From contig ML976682.1 in NCBI GenBank assembly GCA_010015655.1, forward strand, positions 573,689 through 637,688: a DNA stretch of 64,000 bases, in the 5' to 3' direction. Below, in pieces: positions 33,659 through 43,296 of the stretch. The position numbers and the translations under genes were made by a program. Every line of letters begins with the position of its first letter. The stretch's first letter is position 1. A model generated the notes under the pieces. The model was not told the origin of the DNA. It did no database searches and saw only the letters and a list, made by a program, of their open reading frames with translations. Source of the stretch: Bimuria novae-zelandiae CBS 107.79. Lineage: Eukaryota > Ascomycota > Dothideomycetes > Pleosporales > Didymosphaeriaceae.

Positions 33659-34872
33659 AATTCGGGGATACTGTAGATATTTTCTTCTGCTCTTTTCACG
33701 CTGCGTAGTGGATGCGCCATTCTAAACCCTCTTTTTGGCTCTTCCGCGACTTTCAACGGGCGACCGTTTAGTGCCATGAACTTTGTATCTCACCTGAGCC
33801 CCAACGGAAGATTTTGTGAGTTTCAGAAATGTCCAGTAGGGATCTTGGACATCCAGCCCATGAATATGACTAGATTCAACACATGGAAGTTTCTGAACCT
33901 CGTGTCACGCTCATCGATGCCTTCACAACCTCTACCATCAGTAATTCCAGGACGTTAAGGCCAATCCCGATTAATCTGCGCTCTCGGTCACAGGACGTAG
34001 ACGGCTCTTGCTCAAAGGTCGCCTACCAGAAGCGATGCACCGAGCGCTTATGTCGGGCGTTTGCATGGTTCACGTAAAGGGCAAGGCCCGAATCCCCATC
34101 CAATTCCAACTTCTACGCCCCTGCATAAGCGTGGCACTATCTTCTAGAGCTCACCACAGTTTTCGGTTACAGTGAGCGTAGCCTTGGGGGCCAATAGACG
34201 AAGCGGCCCTCGCCGATCCTCGGTACGAAGGAATAGAGCGGTTGGACCGGCTCAAGAGAAATTATTGGGGTGAGAGGGCAATAGCACATGGAAGGAATTA
34301 AGGAATACACTGATTGTATTGTATGTGAGTGATAGCTAAGATATATAGACTGCGAAGCTATCTAGGCATCAGTAAAGGAGTGTAGGCAGCAGCTTTGCTA
34401 GTGCAGACTAGTGTAGGCAGTAGCAGACTAGTGCAGGCTACCATCGATCATTGAAAATAGATCATAGTACAAACCGTGACAGAAATCCGCGGAATGTGTA
34501 AACTCTGGAGCTGGAAAATTCTGTTGTGGTTCTCTCCGGAGTAGATACTTGATTCAGACAGTCTTTTCGGCCCTTCGTTCGCTAAATCCTTCCGTTGCCC
34601 ACAGGTTGATCTAGAATGTAGTCCATATGTCTGCATCAGTCTAGTCAATATCATGAATCCTCTAGTGCCATACTGCTAGGACCACGGTCCTACTATACTC
34701 ACACGGCCAAATACGATCATACGGTGAAGCGGCACAGTCTGTGGTAGGAGCCTTACCATTTTGCTTGACCTTTCGGGTATGCAGACCTAAGTTAAATAAC
34801 CATGTTTCACCAGAGAAATGTTCAACTCGCTGTTCCCGCTGCGACTCTCCACATCGTTTAGGCTCTCCAATC
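33659..34872. other. Intergenic between the two LysM genes
   Basis: No gene is recognised. Short imperfect repeats of gtgyaggcagyag and gcagactagtg occur at about 34380-34440. The last ~300 bp should contain the promoter of the three-LysM gene. Confidence 0.45.
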
Positions 34873-36082
34873 ATGTTGTTCTCTTCAACGAATCTACTCT
34901 TGATTGTATATCTCCTCCAGGGGGCTGCTGCAAGGCCTCGACGCCTCACTGCTCGCGGTCCGGATCCTTCATTGCCTTCTGATCCCAATACATCCCAGTA
35001 CTGCAGTTGGTGGTTGGATCTCGACACGGCAACCGATTGTTCGGCGTTACTGAAGGAGAACTTCCTCACTCTGGAAGAATTTCGTCGATGGGTGAGCTTT
35101 CTATACCTGATAAACATCCATGGGTACTAATTGAATGAACAGAACCCATCTATCTCAGCGGGATGCGACAACCTGGTTGTCGGACAATCATACTGCGTGG
35201 AAGCGCTGAGCGAGCCGCCTCCAGGTCCAGCCTCATCATCACAGCCATCGACATCATCGTCACGGCCAACGACATCATCCACGCCTATTACTTCCAAAAC
35301 CTCGTCTTCGTCCTCTTCAACAAGGCCTGCGCCGGTAACAACAGCACCCACTACGACGCAAGCACCATCTTCCACGACATTACGACCAAGCACCACAACC
35401 ACACCTGGAAACGGCATCTCTACACCTTCACCCCTCCAGCCTTCCATCGTAGACAACTGCGACGAATTTTACTTTGTTAAGCTAAACGAGCAATGCGATG
35501 CTATTGCTAAAGCCCACGGAATTACGCTTGCGCAATTCCTTACCTGGAACCCAAAGGCGGGAGCGACATGTACAGGACTCTGGGCTGAGGCGTATGCCTG
35601 CGTATCCGTTATCGGCGTCTCACCATCACTCTCTTCTTCCGCAGCGCCTTCCACCACCACGCCAGGAAACGGCATTGCCACCCCCGCGCCAATCCAAGCG
35701 AACATGGTAAAAAACTGTGATAGTTTCTATCTTGTTAAAGGTGGGGATACTTGCTATGATATTGGGAAAGCCCAACGCGTCTCCTCCGCTGAGATTATAA
35801 GCTGGAACCCAGCGGTTGGTTCTGGCTGTGGGAGTTTGTGGCCTGACTATGTGCGTATTATTCTTGGTTCTTATCTACCTCGTTCGTTTTGTGAGATACT
35901 TTTGCTGATACTGGGATTAGTACATTTGTATCTCTATTGTTGGGCATGAGCCTACGCCGTCTTGGATTGATCCTGTAGCCCCTGCGCTACCGAGTAAGTC
36001 TTTTGATACAGGTGTGTATCCGCCTCGAGCTGCGAGACGTTTTACTTCGTTTAAAGGAACGAAGGTGGCGTTGGCGAAGTAG
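34873..36082 (+). CDS. Secreted protein with three LysM domains
   Basis: Exons are 34873-35091, 35143-35850 and 35921-36082; the introns are 51 bp (GTGAGC, tactaat, ACAG) and 70 bp (GTGCGT, TTAG), giving 362 residues. The signal peptide is MLFSSTNLLLIVYLLQGAAA. LysM 1 spans the first junction (YCSWWLDLDTATDCSALLKE, then NFLTLEEFRRW joined to NPSISAGC). A long Ser/Thr/Pro linker follows. LysM 2 is NCDEFYFVKLNEQCDAIAKA to LTWNPKAGATC. LysM 3 is NCDSFYLVKGGDTCYDIGKA to SWNPAVGSGC, completed by exon 3 (YICISIVGHEP). The two GNGIxTPxPxQ linkers are near-duplicates, so LysM 2 and 3 probably arose by duplication. This is an LysM-effector-like architecture; chitin binding is expected, a host-interaction role inferred. 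Similar gene groupings are known for subgroup C chitinases. Confidence 0.86.
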
Positions 36083-36188
36083 GGCCTGGGGCTGTGTACA
36101 CCAACATTTAATGAGTATGGGTGAGCACTGGTAGTAGATGGAGAAGTGGGTGGATGATTAGATATGATTATGATTTACTCTTGCTGCA

Positions 36189-37637
36189 TTGCACCGTTTG
36201 AATCCTATCGTACCGACTGAGCCTCCGTCTGAGTGGCAACCTCTGGAAATCGTCAACCCACGAAAATTAGGAGCTGCGCTGATACCTGAAGATGTAGATC
36301 TAGACTCGCCTATAGCATTATTCGACCTCTTTTTTGATGCAGGTGTCCTTGACCAAATCGTATACCATACGAATCAGCACGCTGAAAAGCTCCACAATGA
36401 GCTCTCCCCGACGCCTACCTGCCGTACCTGGAAGCCCACATCCGTGACAGAGCTCTACACCTATCTCGCAATCGTTATTTATATGGGCGTCCACCGAGAG
36501 CCCTCGCTCATCGAATATTGGGAGAAACTTCATGGGACAGCGCCTCGGCATGAGATCAATCGCTACATGTCAAGAGACAGGTGGCAGCAGCTGGATCGGT
36601 ACTTGTACTGTACTGAGGTTAACCAAAGCTTCAAGTCGCCATTTGGCAGAGTGTGGGATCTCTCAGAGACGCTCCGTGAGCGCAGCTTCAAATACTGGAA
36701 GGAGCGTTTCAACAATAACCTGATAAAGCTCAAAACACAACACACGCGCAAGCTAGAGTGGGGAGATATGTACTAGGCGCTCTCAAAGAGTGGGAAAGTA
36801 CTGCAAGCAGCTTGGAGAGACAATCAAGCTGTCCTTTTTGCAAGTACTGTTGCTAAGCGTGAGTCTCTGACGTCAACACCATACCAAGACTATACTGACG
36901 ATAATCGCCACTTAGCTACTCAGTCCATCATGAAGCTCCGTCGACGCTCAAAGATGGCCCAAAACAACAAGAAACTCTTCAAAAAGGCGTTTGGCAACGA
37001 GCCTGTCAAGCTACTCGGCATCCCTCAGATAATAGACAACTACAATTACCACAAGAGTGAGGTAGATCGCTTTGATCAGACGCGGAGCTACTACTCTATA
37101 CAGCAGGCCCGTCAGCGTACTTGGCGGCCACTCTGGTACTTTCTAATAGATCTCACGCTCAACAACTGCTACAGGCTATCCCCATACTCCTCTCCCACCG
37201 CTGTCAAACAATCTGGCCACAAGAAGCTTATATACAAGTTGATTGAGCAACTCTTCGAACGCGGAGGCCGCCCTGCCTCAGGCTCAACAAAACGTCAGCG
37301 TCCTGACGAGGTTGTTACCAGTGGAGAGGGCGCTCTCCAAAGCTCTCACACATCTACAAAGTTGTTTGCAGAGGGCAAAAGCTGTGTCAATTGTGCGGCA
37401 GCTGGGCGTACAACCAACAGAAAGGACCCATCTCGGACACCTCTGGCACGTGTTACAGGCAATTCACGCTCCTCAAGACATGGCTCTCAGCGTCCCCCAC
37501 GTACTTGCTATGGCTGTAAGCTCTGCCGGTTGCCCTTGTGTAGGCCAGACGTCACTCCTACGTGCTGGGAGGAGCACCTCCGCCGGCATGAAACAATCAT
37601 CTCAACAGACACAAGAGCAAGCTCATCCATCACGTAA
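36189..37637 (+). pseudogene. PiggyBac transposase with internal deletion
   Basis: One frame is open except for a TAG at 36774-36776. N-terminal part: PPSEWQPLEIVNPRKLGAAL, ALFDLFFDAGVLDQIVYHTN, TWKPTSVTELYTYLAIVIYM and RDRWQQLDRYLYCTE, typical of the DDE_Tnp_1_7 family. After RERSFKYWKERF it jumps to IKLKTQHTRKLEWGDMY, stop, ALSKSGKVLQAAWRDN, so the stretch normally holding the first two catalytic Asp is missing. The C-terminal part keeps NYHKSEVDRFDQTRSYY and a Cys/His-rich tail (CVNCAAAGRT; TCYGCKLCRLPLCRPDV). At 483 codons it is short for the family (~600). I could not find TTAA-flanked inverted repeats. It cannot be active on its own. Confidence 0.82.
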
Positions 37638-37878
37638 ACCTATCTCAATACCTTCAGAAATGCAATCTCCATACAAAATTGGCCTATTTCAGCATAATAT
37701 TTGGTGTTCTGCCAAGTCGGAGCAATTCATCCGATTGGTCCTTAGGGGATGGCCCGTGCCAGGGCGCACTTCGCCATGCGGGGGCACGCGGTAAACGAAA
37801 AATCGCGCACAACAGTGGTTGACAGAACAACAGTGGTTGACAGAATTCTGTGCGGATTAGTCAGCCCCACCAAAACGC
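37638..37878. other. Short intergenic stretch with a direct repeat
   Basis: An 18-bp repeat, caacagtggttgacagaa, occurs twice in tandem (37811-37846). No gene is seen. Confidence 0.5.
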
Positions 37879-39563
37879 CACCAGGTGCCGCAATAATTCG
37901 TGTCGCATGACGTAAGCCTACGCCAGCGTCAACAATAGCTCCTACACCTACAACAAAACTTCACCCTCGCCCTATATACCCAAATTTCGTCCGAATTTTA
38001 CGATGGAACGCTCAATCGAAAGCCCTCGAACGCCTGAACATTCCGAATCCAATATTGAGTATCGCACACCTACAAAATCAGCCTATTTATGGCGCTGCAG
38101 CCACCGCCGCGATGGTGAGACGTTTGAGTCGATTGCCGACGAATTTCGAATCCATAGGCGAACTAGAGAGCGCTAGAGGCTTTAGTAGCGTTAGCTGGGT
38201 ACACTAACTGCGCAGAGGCGTACGCGCAAGCCTCTTGTAGAGCTTAATAGTAATAAGCTTGGGAGACCTTATCGGGTGCCTCTGTAGGTCCTTAAGCATA
38301 TGGCAGAGCCTAAAGGGAACCCCTATAACGAGCTGCCGCTATTAGAACAGGCTTAAAAGTTTAACGTTAAGCTCTCTAAGCGATCTTTAGAGTATAACTT
38401 TAGCAAGAGACTTAACGCTTATATATATCTGGCTCCTTATAGCGAGCCTTTGTTAGGTGCCAACAAAGTTTAGCGCGTATAATATAGCCAGCAGAACAAG
38501 GATCTGCCTATTATAGGCTACTAGGACTAAGTTTTCTTTACTAATAAGGCTTACTTTAACCCGTACAAGCGCCTCTAAAAGCCTCGGTAATTAAGGAGAC
38601 GCGGAGCTTAAGATTACTACAAGAAAGTTATTAATATAAGGTCTCGGAGAGCTCCTAAGGGCTAAGTTCTATATATATACGCCTGCGTTAATTGGGACTT
38701 TAAATTAAAGCTCTACTTTTACAACGACGACAAGGATATGCCTACAACTCCTAAGCCTCCGCCAAAGCCTCGTAAAAGGATATACGAGTCTCCTCAACAG
38801 TACAACGAGCGCCTACAAGACTAGCAGGCTCACAAGCCTCCGAAAGTTAACGTAGATCCTTAGAGTAACTATATAACGCAGGCCTACTATACAGAGCACG
38901 TTCTACCTACTTACATCAAAATCCTTAACAACGCGCGCACCCAGGGAACTCACCGGTATCCCATACTACAGGAAGACAATAATCCGTCGCACGGTATAAG
39001 ATTAAATCACAACGTAGCTTGCGCGTATAAAGTATCTGCAAGAGTACGGCTACTTATACACCCGGCCCAGTCACCAGATCTTAATCCTACAGAAGGATGC
39101 TGGCTTATCCTTAAGCAGAGAGCTAAGAGACGTCTCCATAAGCCATGTAAAGGTGAGACGCCCTGGGACGGCTCTACAAGATAGCTCAAGGATATACTAC
39201 AGCAGGTATAGAATAAGATCTCTATCAGCGAGATTAGAGAGCTTATCGAAGAAATGCCAGATTACTACCAAAAGCTTATAGAAACTAGTGGTGAGAAGAT
39301 ACGCTCACAACGCTGGTGAATATACTGTATATATCCTACATACTGTAGAGATCCTGAGATCTCAACGACAAATCTAAGCTCTACATATCAGATTTCAGCT
39401 TCAAATTAATTCCCACAACAGCAACCAAGGTCCAGCGTTAAAATGAGATTATATGCGTCAATATACTCAAGAATATTGACTTTGTATAGTAATTACTATG
39501 GGAGCTCGATATTCGGTGGGGCGAGCTTACATAATGCGACACGAATTATTGCGGCACCTGGTG
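37879..39563 (+). mobile_element. Tc1/mariner-type element, RIPed, 1.7 kb
   Basis: Inverted repeats of about 39 bp start caccaggtgccgcaataatt at 37879-37917 and end with the complement at 39525-39563 (two mismatches). No TA duplication is visible at these edges. The right end lies 2 bp from the inverted repeat of a MULE. The interior is dense in cta/tag words. Confidence 0.8.
38003..39318 (+). pseudogene. Tc1/mariner transposase remnant with many TAG stops
   Basis: It starts at ATG 38003 (MERSIESPRTPEHSESNIEY). An HTH-like FESIADEFRIHRRTRER is followed by a stop. The middle has YLAPYSEPLLGANKV and VFFTNKAYFNPY. The C-terminal part is best preserved: LQEDNNPSHG, IHPAQSPDLNPTEGCW, LILKQRAKRRLHKP and IRELIEEMPDYYQKLI. 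At least a dozen stops, nearly all TAG, and at least one frame change occur. The spacing from D (EDNNPSHG) to E (NPTEGC) is longer than in the other two mariners here, so this is a separate family. Confidence 0.82.
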
Positions 39564-39565
39564 CC

Positions 39566-41783
39566 AGCGGGAATTAATAGGGGGACCACCACTTTTACTA
39601 GTGGCACCACCCTAACTAAGCGTTACCATGACTAAGCCGCTGACGCACAACATCGCGCTCCCGATAATGCAAACAGAGGATCGATGTGCAGAGGCGCAGT
39701 TACTAGATACATTTAAAATGGAATTCTATAGATTAATTAATTGAATTAACGACCCTACCCACGCCCCACGGGGCACTGAGTCCTTGTATAACCTTCTATA
39801 TAGCAATTAGAACAGGTTAGAGGCCTTTTCTTGTATCCTTGTGGCAAGCTACTCCCCCGTAATAGTCCTTCTAATGCCTTAGCTTCTCTAACCTTAAATA
39901 ATAAAGGACTCCTCTTCTTAACTTTACCTTAAGAAGTTAGAAAGGGCGAACAGCGCTGCTTCGTAGATGTTAGGAGACAAGGTTCCAGGATCAGCCTAAA
40001 CGAAACAGAATATTAGAATATGTAATGAAAAATAGAGCGATTTAGTACCTATATAGAAGAGAAGACTCCTTAATCCGCCAGAAAGGGTGTATTTCCTTAA
40101 GCTTAATAACCGATTTTGACTCTAATATATCTGAAATTCGATGGGAGCAGGGCAATCCTATTATTCTGCTAAAAACGTTTGTATATCAGGCTAATGGAGT
40201 TGTTCCTGTAGCCCGTTTGACCTTGTTATGCTGCTAAACTAGGAGAATAATAGCGTGCCTTAAGACCCTGCGAATAATGTTAACAAAAAGCGTCTTACTA
40301 AGGAATACAGGAATAAAAATGCGGTCCTAAGCAAGTGCCGTAGTAAGAGCATTAAGCTGCCCTTTAACACTCTTCTCTACAAGCTTAAATACTAACAAGA
40401 CATTAGCTGTGGAATTGGTGATCTAGTGCTTTACAGCGGCATGCGCTCCCTCTACTCGTGAGGTTGCAGCATTTCCTAGATGTAGCCACTGTCGGGACTA
40501 TGCCACCACAAATTTCTCTCGATGTTTAAGCCATATCTTATTTAAGTAGCGGAACACATGCTGCTTGTCTGCAAGGAACGCCTCTATCTTGCTTTTAGCT
40601 TGTTCATAGAGCCCCTCTGTATGTGCGGTACAAATCTTAATCCAGCGGCCAAAGAAGTCGTTATATTCCTTATTTATTAAGAATTCCTTCTTACAATTTG
40701 CTTAGACATTCTTATAAATGTGCCATACACAAAGAAGATGCGGAAACTAAGAGACTTTATTGCTAATTGCGGATAGAAGTGCGGCATCTCGGTCTGTACA
40801 CAGTACAGGAGGTTCGATAGGCAGCTTAAGAAGCGAAAGGAAAGAGCGTAGAGCCTATAGGTAGCTTTTAGCTTGTTCGTCCTGCATGAAGCAAAATGCA
40901 ATTGAGAAGCTGGTATTTGTTAGAGCGACACCAATAATGTGGAGCAGAGGCATGCGGTATCGGTTTGTCTTATAAGTGCAGTTAAGGAGGAAGACCCTAT
41001 TATATTTATTAGCAAACTTAATTAACCTCTTATGCGCGAACATAAGAAATGTTATATATCTACTACTATTACACTGTAGTCTATGTTCCCAGTTTCCTTC
41101 TTTTAGAAGTCGATCCATAAGGTGTTCTACTGGTGTTCTCCCTTCTAATTGCTTGATACGCTCGGCCATACGTATGTTGTAGATGTCGCGGCGAGTAAAG
41201 AGCGCAGAAGGGTTCTTATCTCGTAAAATAGCTTTAATAGCTTGCGGTTTGACATTAAGTCTAGACAATTAAGCAATCTCTACCCTTTATTCGGCCGTAA
41301 ATTTTCGCGCGTGCAAATATGCTACTAAATCGTTAGCCCCATGTGTATGTTGCGGGTTCCTCACCTTAAGATCCCAAGTTCTATCACTGCGGCGCGCACC
41401 GTAAAGCTAAAAAGGACAGCTAATCTGTCGTGTTGAGGTCTTTCTACGCTTGGAACCGTCAGGTGCATCAATTCGGTCGTGGTATTTCCTACCAAGATCG
41501 CAACCTAATACCACATTCTTGTTCGCGATTGAGCGTCGAATTGTGAGAACATAGCCATGATCAAGAGCGAATTGTTGCACAGAAGAAATAAGTGCTTCTC
41601 GGTCAGGATAAGTGGATTCAGAAGGAGGTTCCATAATAGTGTTATTTCCAGTGGAGTGTGCAGTGACAGGAACATAAACAGTCGTTGCTAGGGTGCTATG
41701 CGGAGTCCGCGGCTTAGTCATGGTGACGCTTAGTCAGGGTGGTGCCACTAGTAAAAGTGGTGGTCCCCCTATCAATTCCCGCT
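39566..41783 (-). mobile_element. MULE (Mutator-like) element, 2.2 kb, dead
   Basis: Long inverted repeats (at least 70 bp) start agcgggaattratagggggac at 39566 and end with the complement at 41783. They continue through accaccacttttactagtgg to the gactaagccgc motif. The few differences are mostly C-to-T or G-to-A. I could not identify a 9-11 bp target duplication. The transposase is on the minus strand, and its start codon overlaps the inner edge of the right TIR. Confidence 0.85.
39760..41721 (-). pseudogene. MULE transposase with stops
   Basis: It starts at ATG 41721 (MTKPRTPHSTLATTVYVPVT). A FAR1/WRKY-like zinc-finger region follows (LISSVQQFALDHGYVLTIRR, VVLGCDLGRKYHDR), then the MULE DDE domain: VFLLNCTYKTNRYRMPLLHI, IGVALTNTSFSIAFCFMQDE, ALRSFLSLLKLPIEPPVLCT, DRDAALLSAI and HLLCVWHIYKNV. 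A SWIM-like CSH segment (RIIGLPCSHRI) lies near the end. Stops sit at Trp or Gln positions (YL-stop-ALRSF, NKVS-stop-FPHLL). It is a complete but dead transposase. Confidence 0.85.
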
Positions 41784-41796
41784 TCCAGCGACGAAA

Positions 41797-41805
41797 CCAG
41801 CTGCG
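41797..41805 (+). repeat. Target-site duplication of LINE copy C, 5' side (ccagctgcg)
   Basis: The same 9-mer follows the (caaa)n tail at 47517-47525. The match extends to aaaccagctgcg if the last tail unit is counted. Confidence 0.75.
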
Positions 41806-41949
41806 GGGCTTCGGGAGACGATTGGATTGAGGGAAAAGAGTTGGATATTTATCTCGGACATTCTTTTAATCGATTCCCGGTCGTTCGCTTAGCTAGGTCC
41901 CGCTGCAAGGCGGCCCTTGTGGATTCCCAATTGTCGAGCCGGGGCCCCG

Positions 41950-43296
41950 ATGGCGTCCTCAACCCCTGACCGCAACCCGTCAACACCACCTCCGGCCCCA
42001 GCCAAAGGACGGGCAAGGAAGCCGAGTGCGAAGGTACTTGAGGCCCAGCAGACACTGCAAACTCGCACGACAGCACCACGGACGGTACAGACCAGAGCAG
42101 GAGCCACTGGATCGCAATTGTCGCAGAACGAAGGACCAGTGCGCGCACCACCGACGACGCAGGATGGGCTACCGCCATTTCCCACTGGGCGTGGCTCCAT
42201 CTCTCCGCAGGAGGGAGGAAATACCGGACTAGGGGAGCTGGTAAAGCTTATTATCAGCTTGAAGGAGACAATAGCACAACAAAGCAGCATTATCGAAGAC
42301 GTTAGAGCCGAGCTGGCGACAGTCAAGGCAGAACAGCAGTACCTCAAGAGCCAGAACGCCGAACTACAAGAAACGATAGGATCGCTCAGAGCGCAGCTGG
42401 ACACTCTGTCGGTGTCTCCCCCGACCACACAGACATGGGCGTCAGTGGCGGGCAGCGAACGTCCCGCAGGGTCTGGTATGACGCTGTCCCGGACGACGAG
42501 CGCCGGAGCAACGGACAAGGAGCAGAATCGGCAGCTAGTCATTGACGTGAGCCGCGTGGGAGAGGGAGCGGCAGAGAGGGTAGCCAATACGGAGGCAGCG
42601 AAGCAGGCGATCCAGCAAGGTATGAGCGGTGTGGAGAGGCTCGCTGGGGCATCGGTCAAGGAGTTTCGCGTGTGGCGAGCAAACGACAGCCCAAGCGTGA
42701 TCAAGTTCTCGGTGGAAAAAGACCGGGAGGCAGCGTTCCGACAGACAGTGACGGAGTGGCTTGAACCACAGCTCCCAGGCGCGAGACTGGTCGGGCCCAA
42801 GTGGCATGCGGTCAAGGCGGACTGGATCGAAGTGCCGCTGGCGATGGACATGGAGAGTGGAAAGGTAAGCCGGTCGGCTATGGATCGGTTTGGAACAGAA
42901 AACGGAGTGGAGGTGTGCACGATGCGCTGGCTCGGGCGACCGAGACCCAGCGGGCAGCACGCGTCGGTAGTAATCAAGGTGGGAACGAAAGAAGAGGCGG
43001 AAAAGCTGCTTAAGTCAGACAGCGTGACGTTCGGCGGTGGTGGGGTTATAGTGTCATCGTTTGAAGAGAGACGTACGCCGGTAGCATGTTTCAAATGCAG
43101 GCGGTTCGGACACAGAGCACGGGACTGCATGCGGCCGGAGACGTGCGACATGTGTGGACAAGAAGGACATTTGAGCTGCGAGACAAGCAACCTACGCTGC
43201 GTGAACTGTCAAGGGCCGCACAGGGCATCACACAGGGAATGCCCAGAATACAAGAGAGAGAAGGCCAGGATCCTCGCACGACAGCGAAATGAATAA
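41950..43296 (+). CDS. LINE copy C ORF1: zinc-knuckle RNA-binding protein
   Basis: The ATG at 41950 (MASSTPDRNPSTPPPAPA) is chosen because the same context, ccccgATGgcg, starts ORF1 in copy D; 448 residues. The order is a Pro-rich, basic N-terminus, a coiled coil (LVKLIISLKETIAQQSSIIE, then QYLKSQNAELQETIGSLRAQ), an RRM-like middle region and three CCHC knuckles at the C-terminus (CFKCRRFGHRARDC; CDMCGQEGHLSC; CVNCQGPHRASHREC). It packages LINE RNA into the ribonucleoprotein used in retrotransposition. It is uninterrupted even though the ORF2 behind it is broken. ORF2 starts inside its last codons (ATGAATAA overlap). Confidence 0.9.
   Translation: MASSTPDRNPSTPPPAPAKGRARKPSAKVLEAQQTLQTRTTAPRTVQTRAGATGSQLSQNEGPVRAPPTTQDGLPPFPTGRGSISPQEGGNTGLGELVKLIISLKETIAQQSSIIEDVRAELATVKAEQQYLKSQNAELQETIGSLRAQLDTLSVSPPTTQTWASVAGSERPAGSGMTLSRTTSAGATDKEQNRQLVIDVSRVGEGAAERVANTEAAKQAIQQGMSGVERLAGASVKEFRVWRANDSPSVIKFSVEKDREAAFRQTVTEWLEPQLPGARLVGPKWHAVKADWIEVPLAMDMESGKVSRSAMDRFGTENGVEVCTMRWLGRPRPSGQHASVVIKVGTKEEAEKLLKSDSVTFGGGGVIVSSFEERRTPVACFKCRRFGHRARDCMRPETCDMCGQEGHLSCETSNLRCVNCQGPHRASHRECPEYKREKARILARQRNE

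Noticed and set aside
41889..43190. 433-codon minus-strand ORF opposite LINE C ORF1
   Set aside because: It is Ser/Cys-rich and the mirror of the knuckle-bearing ORF1, with no domain of its own.
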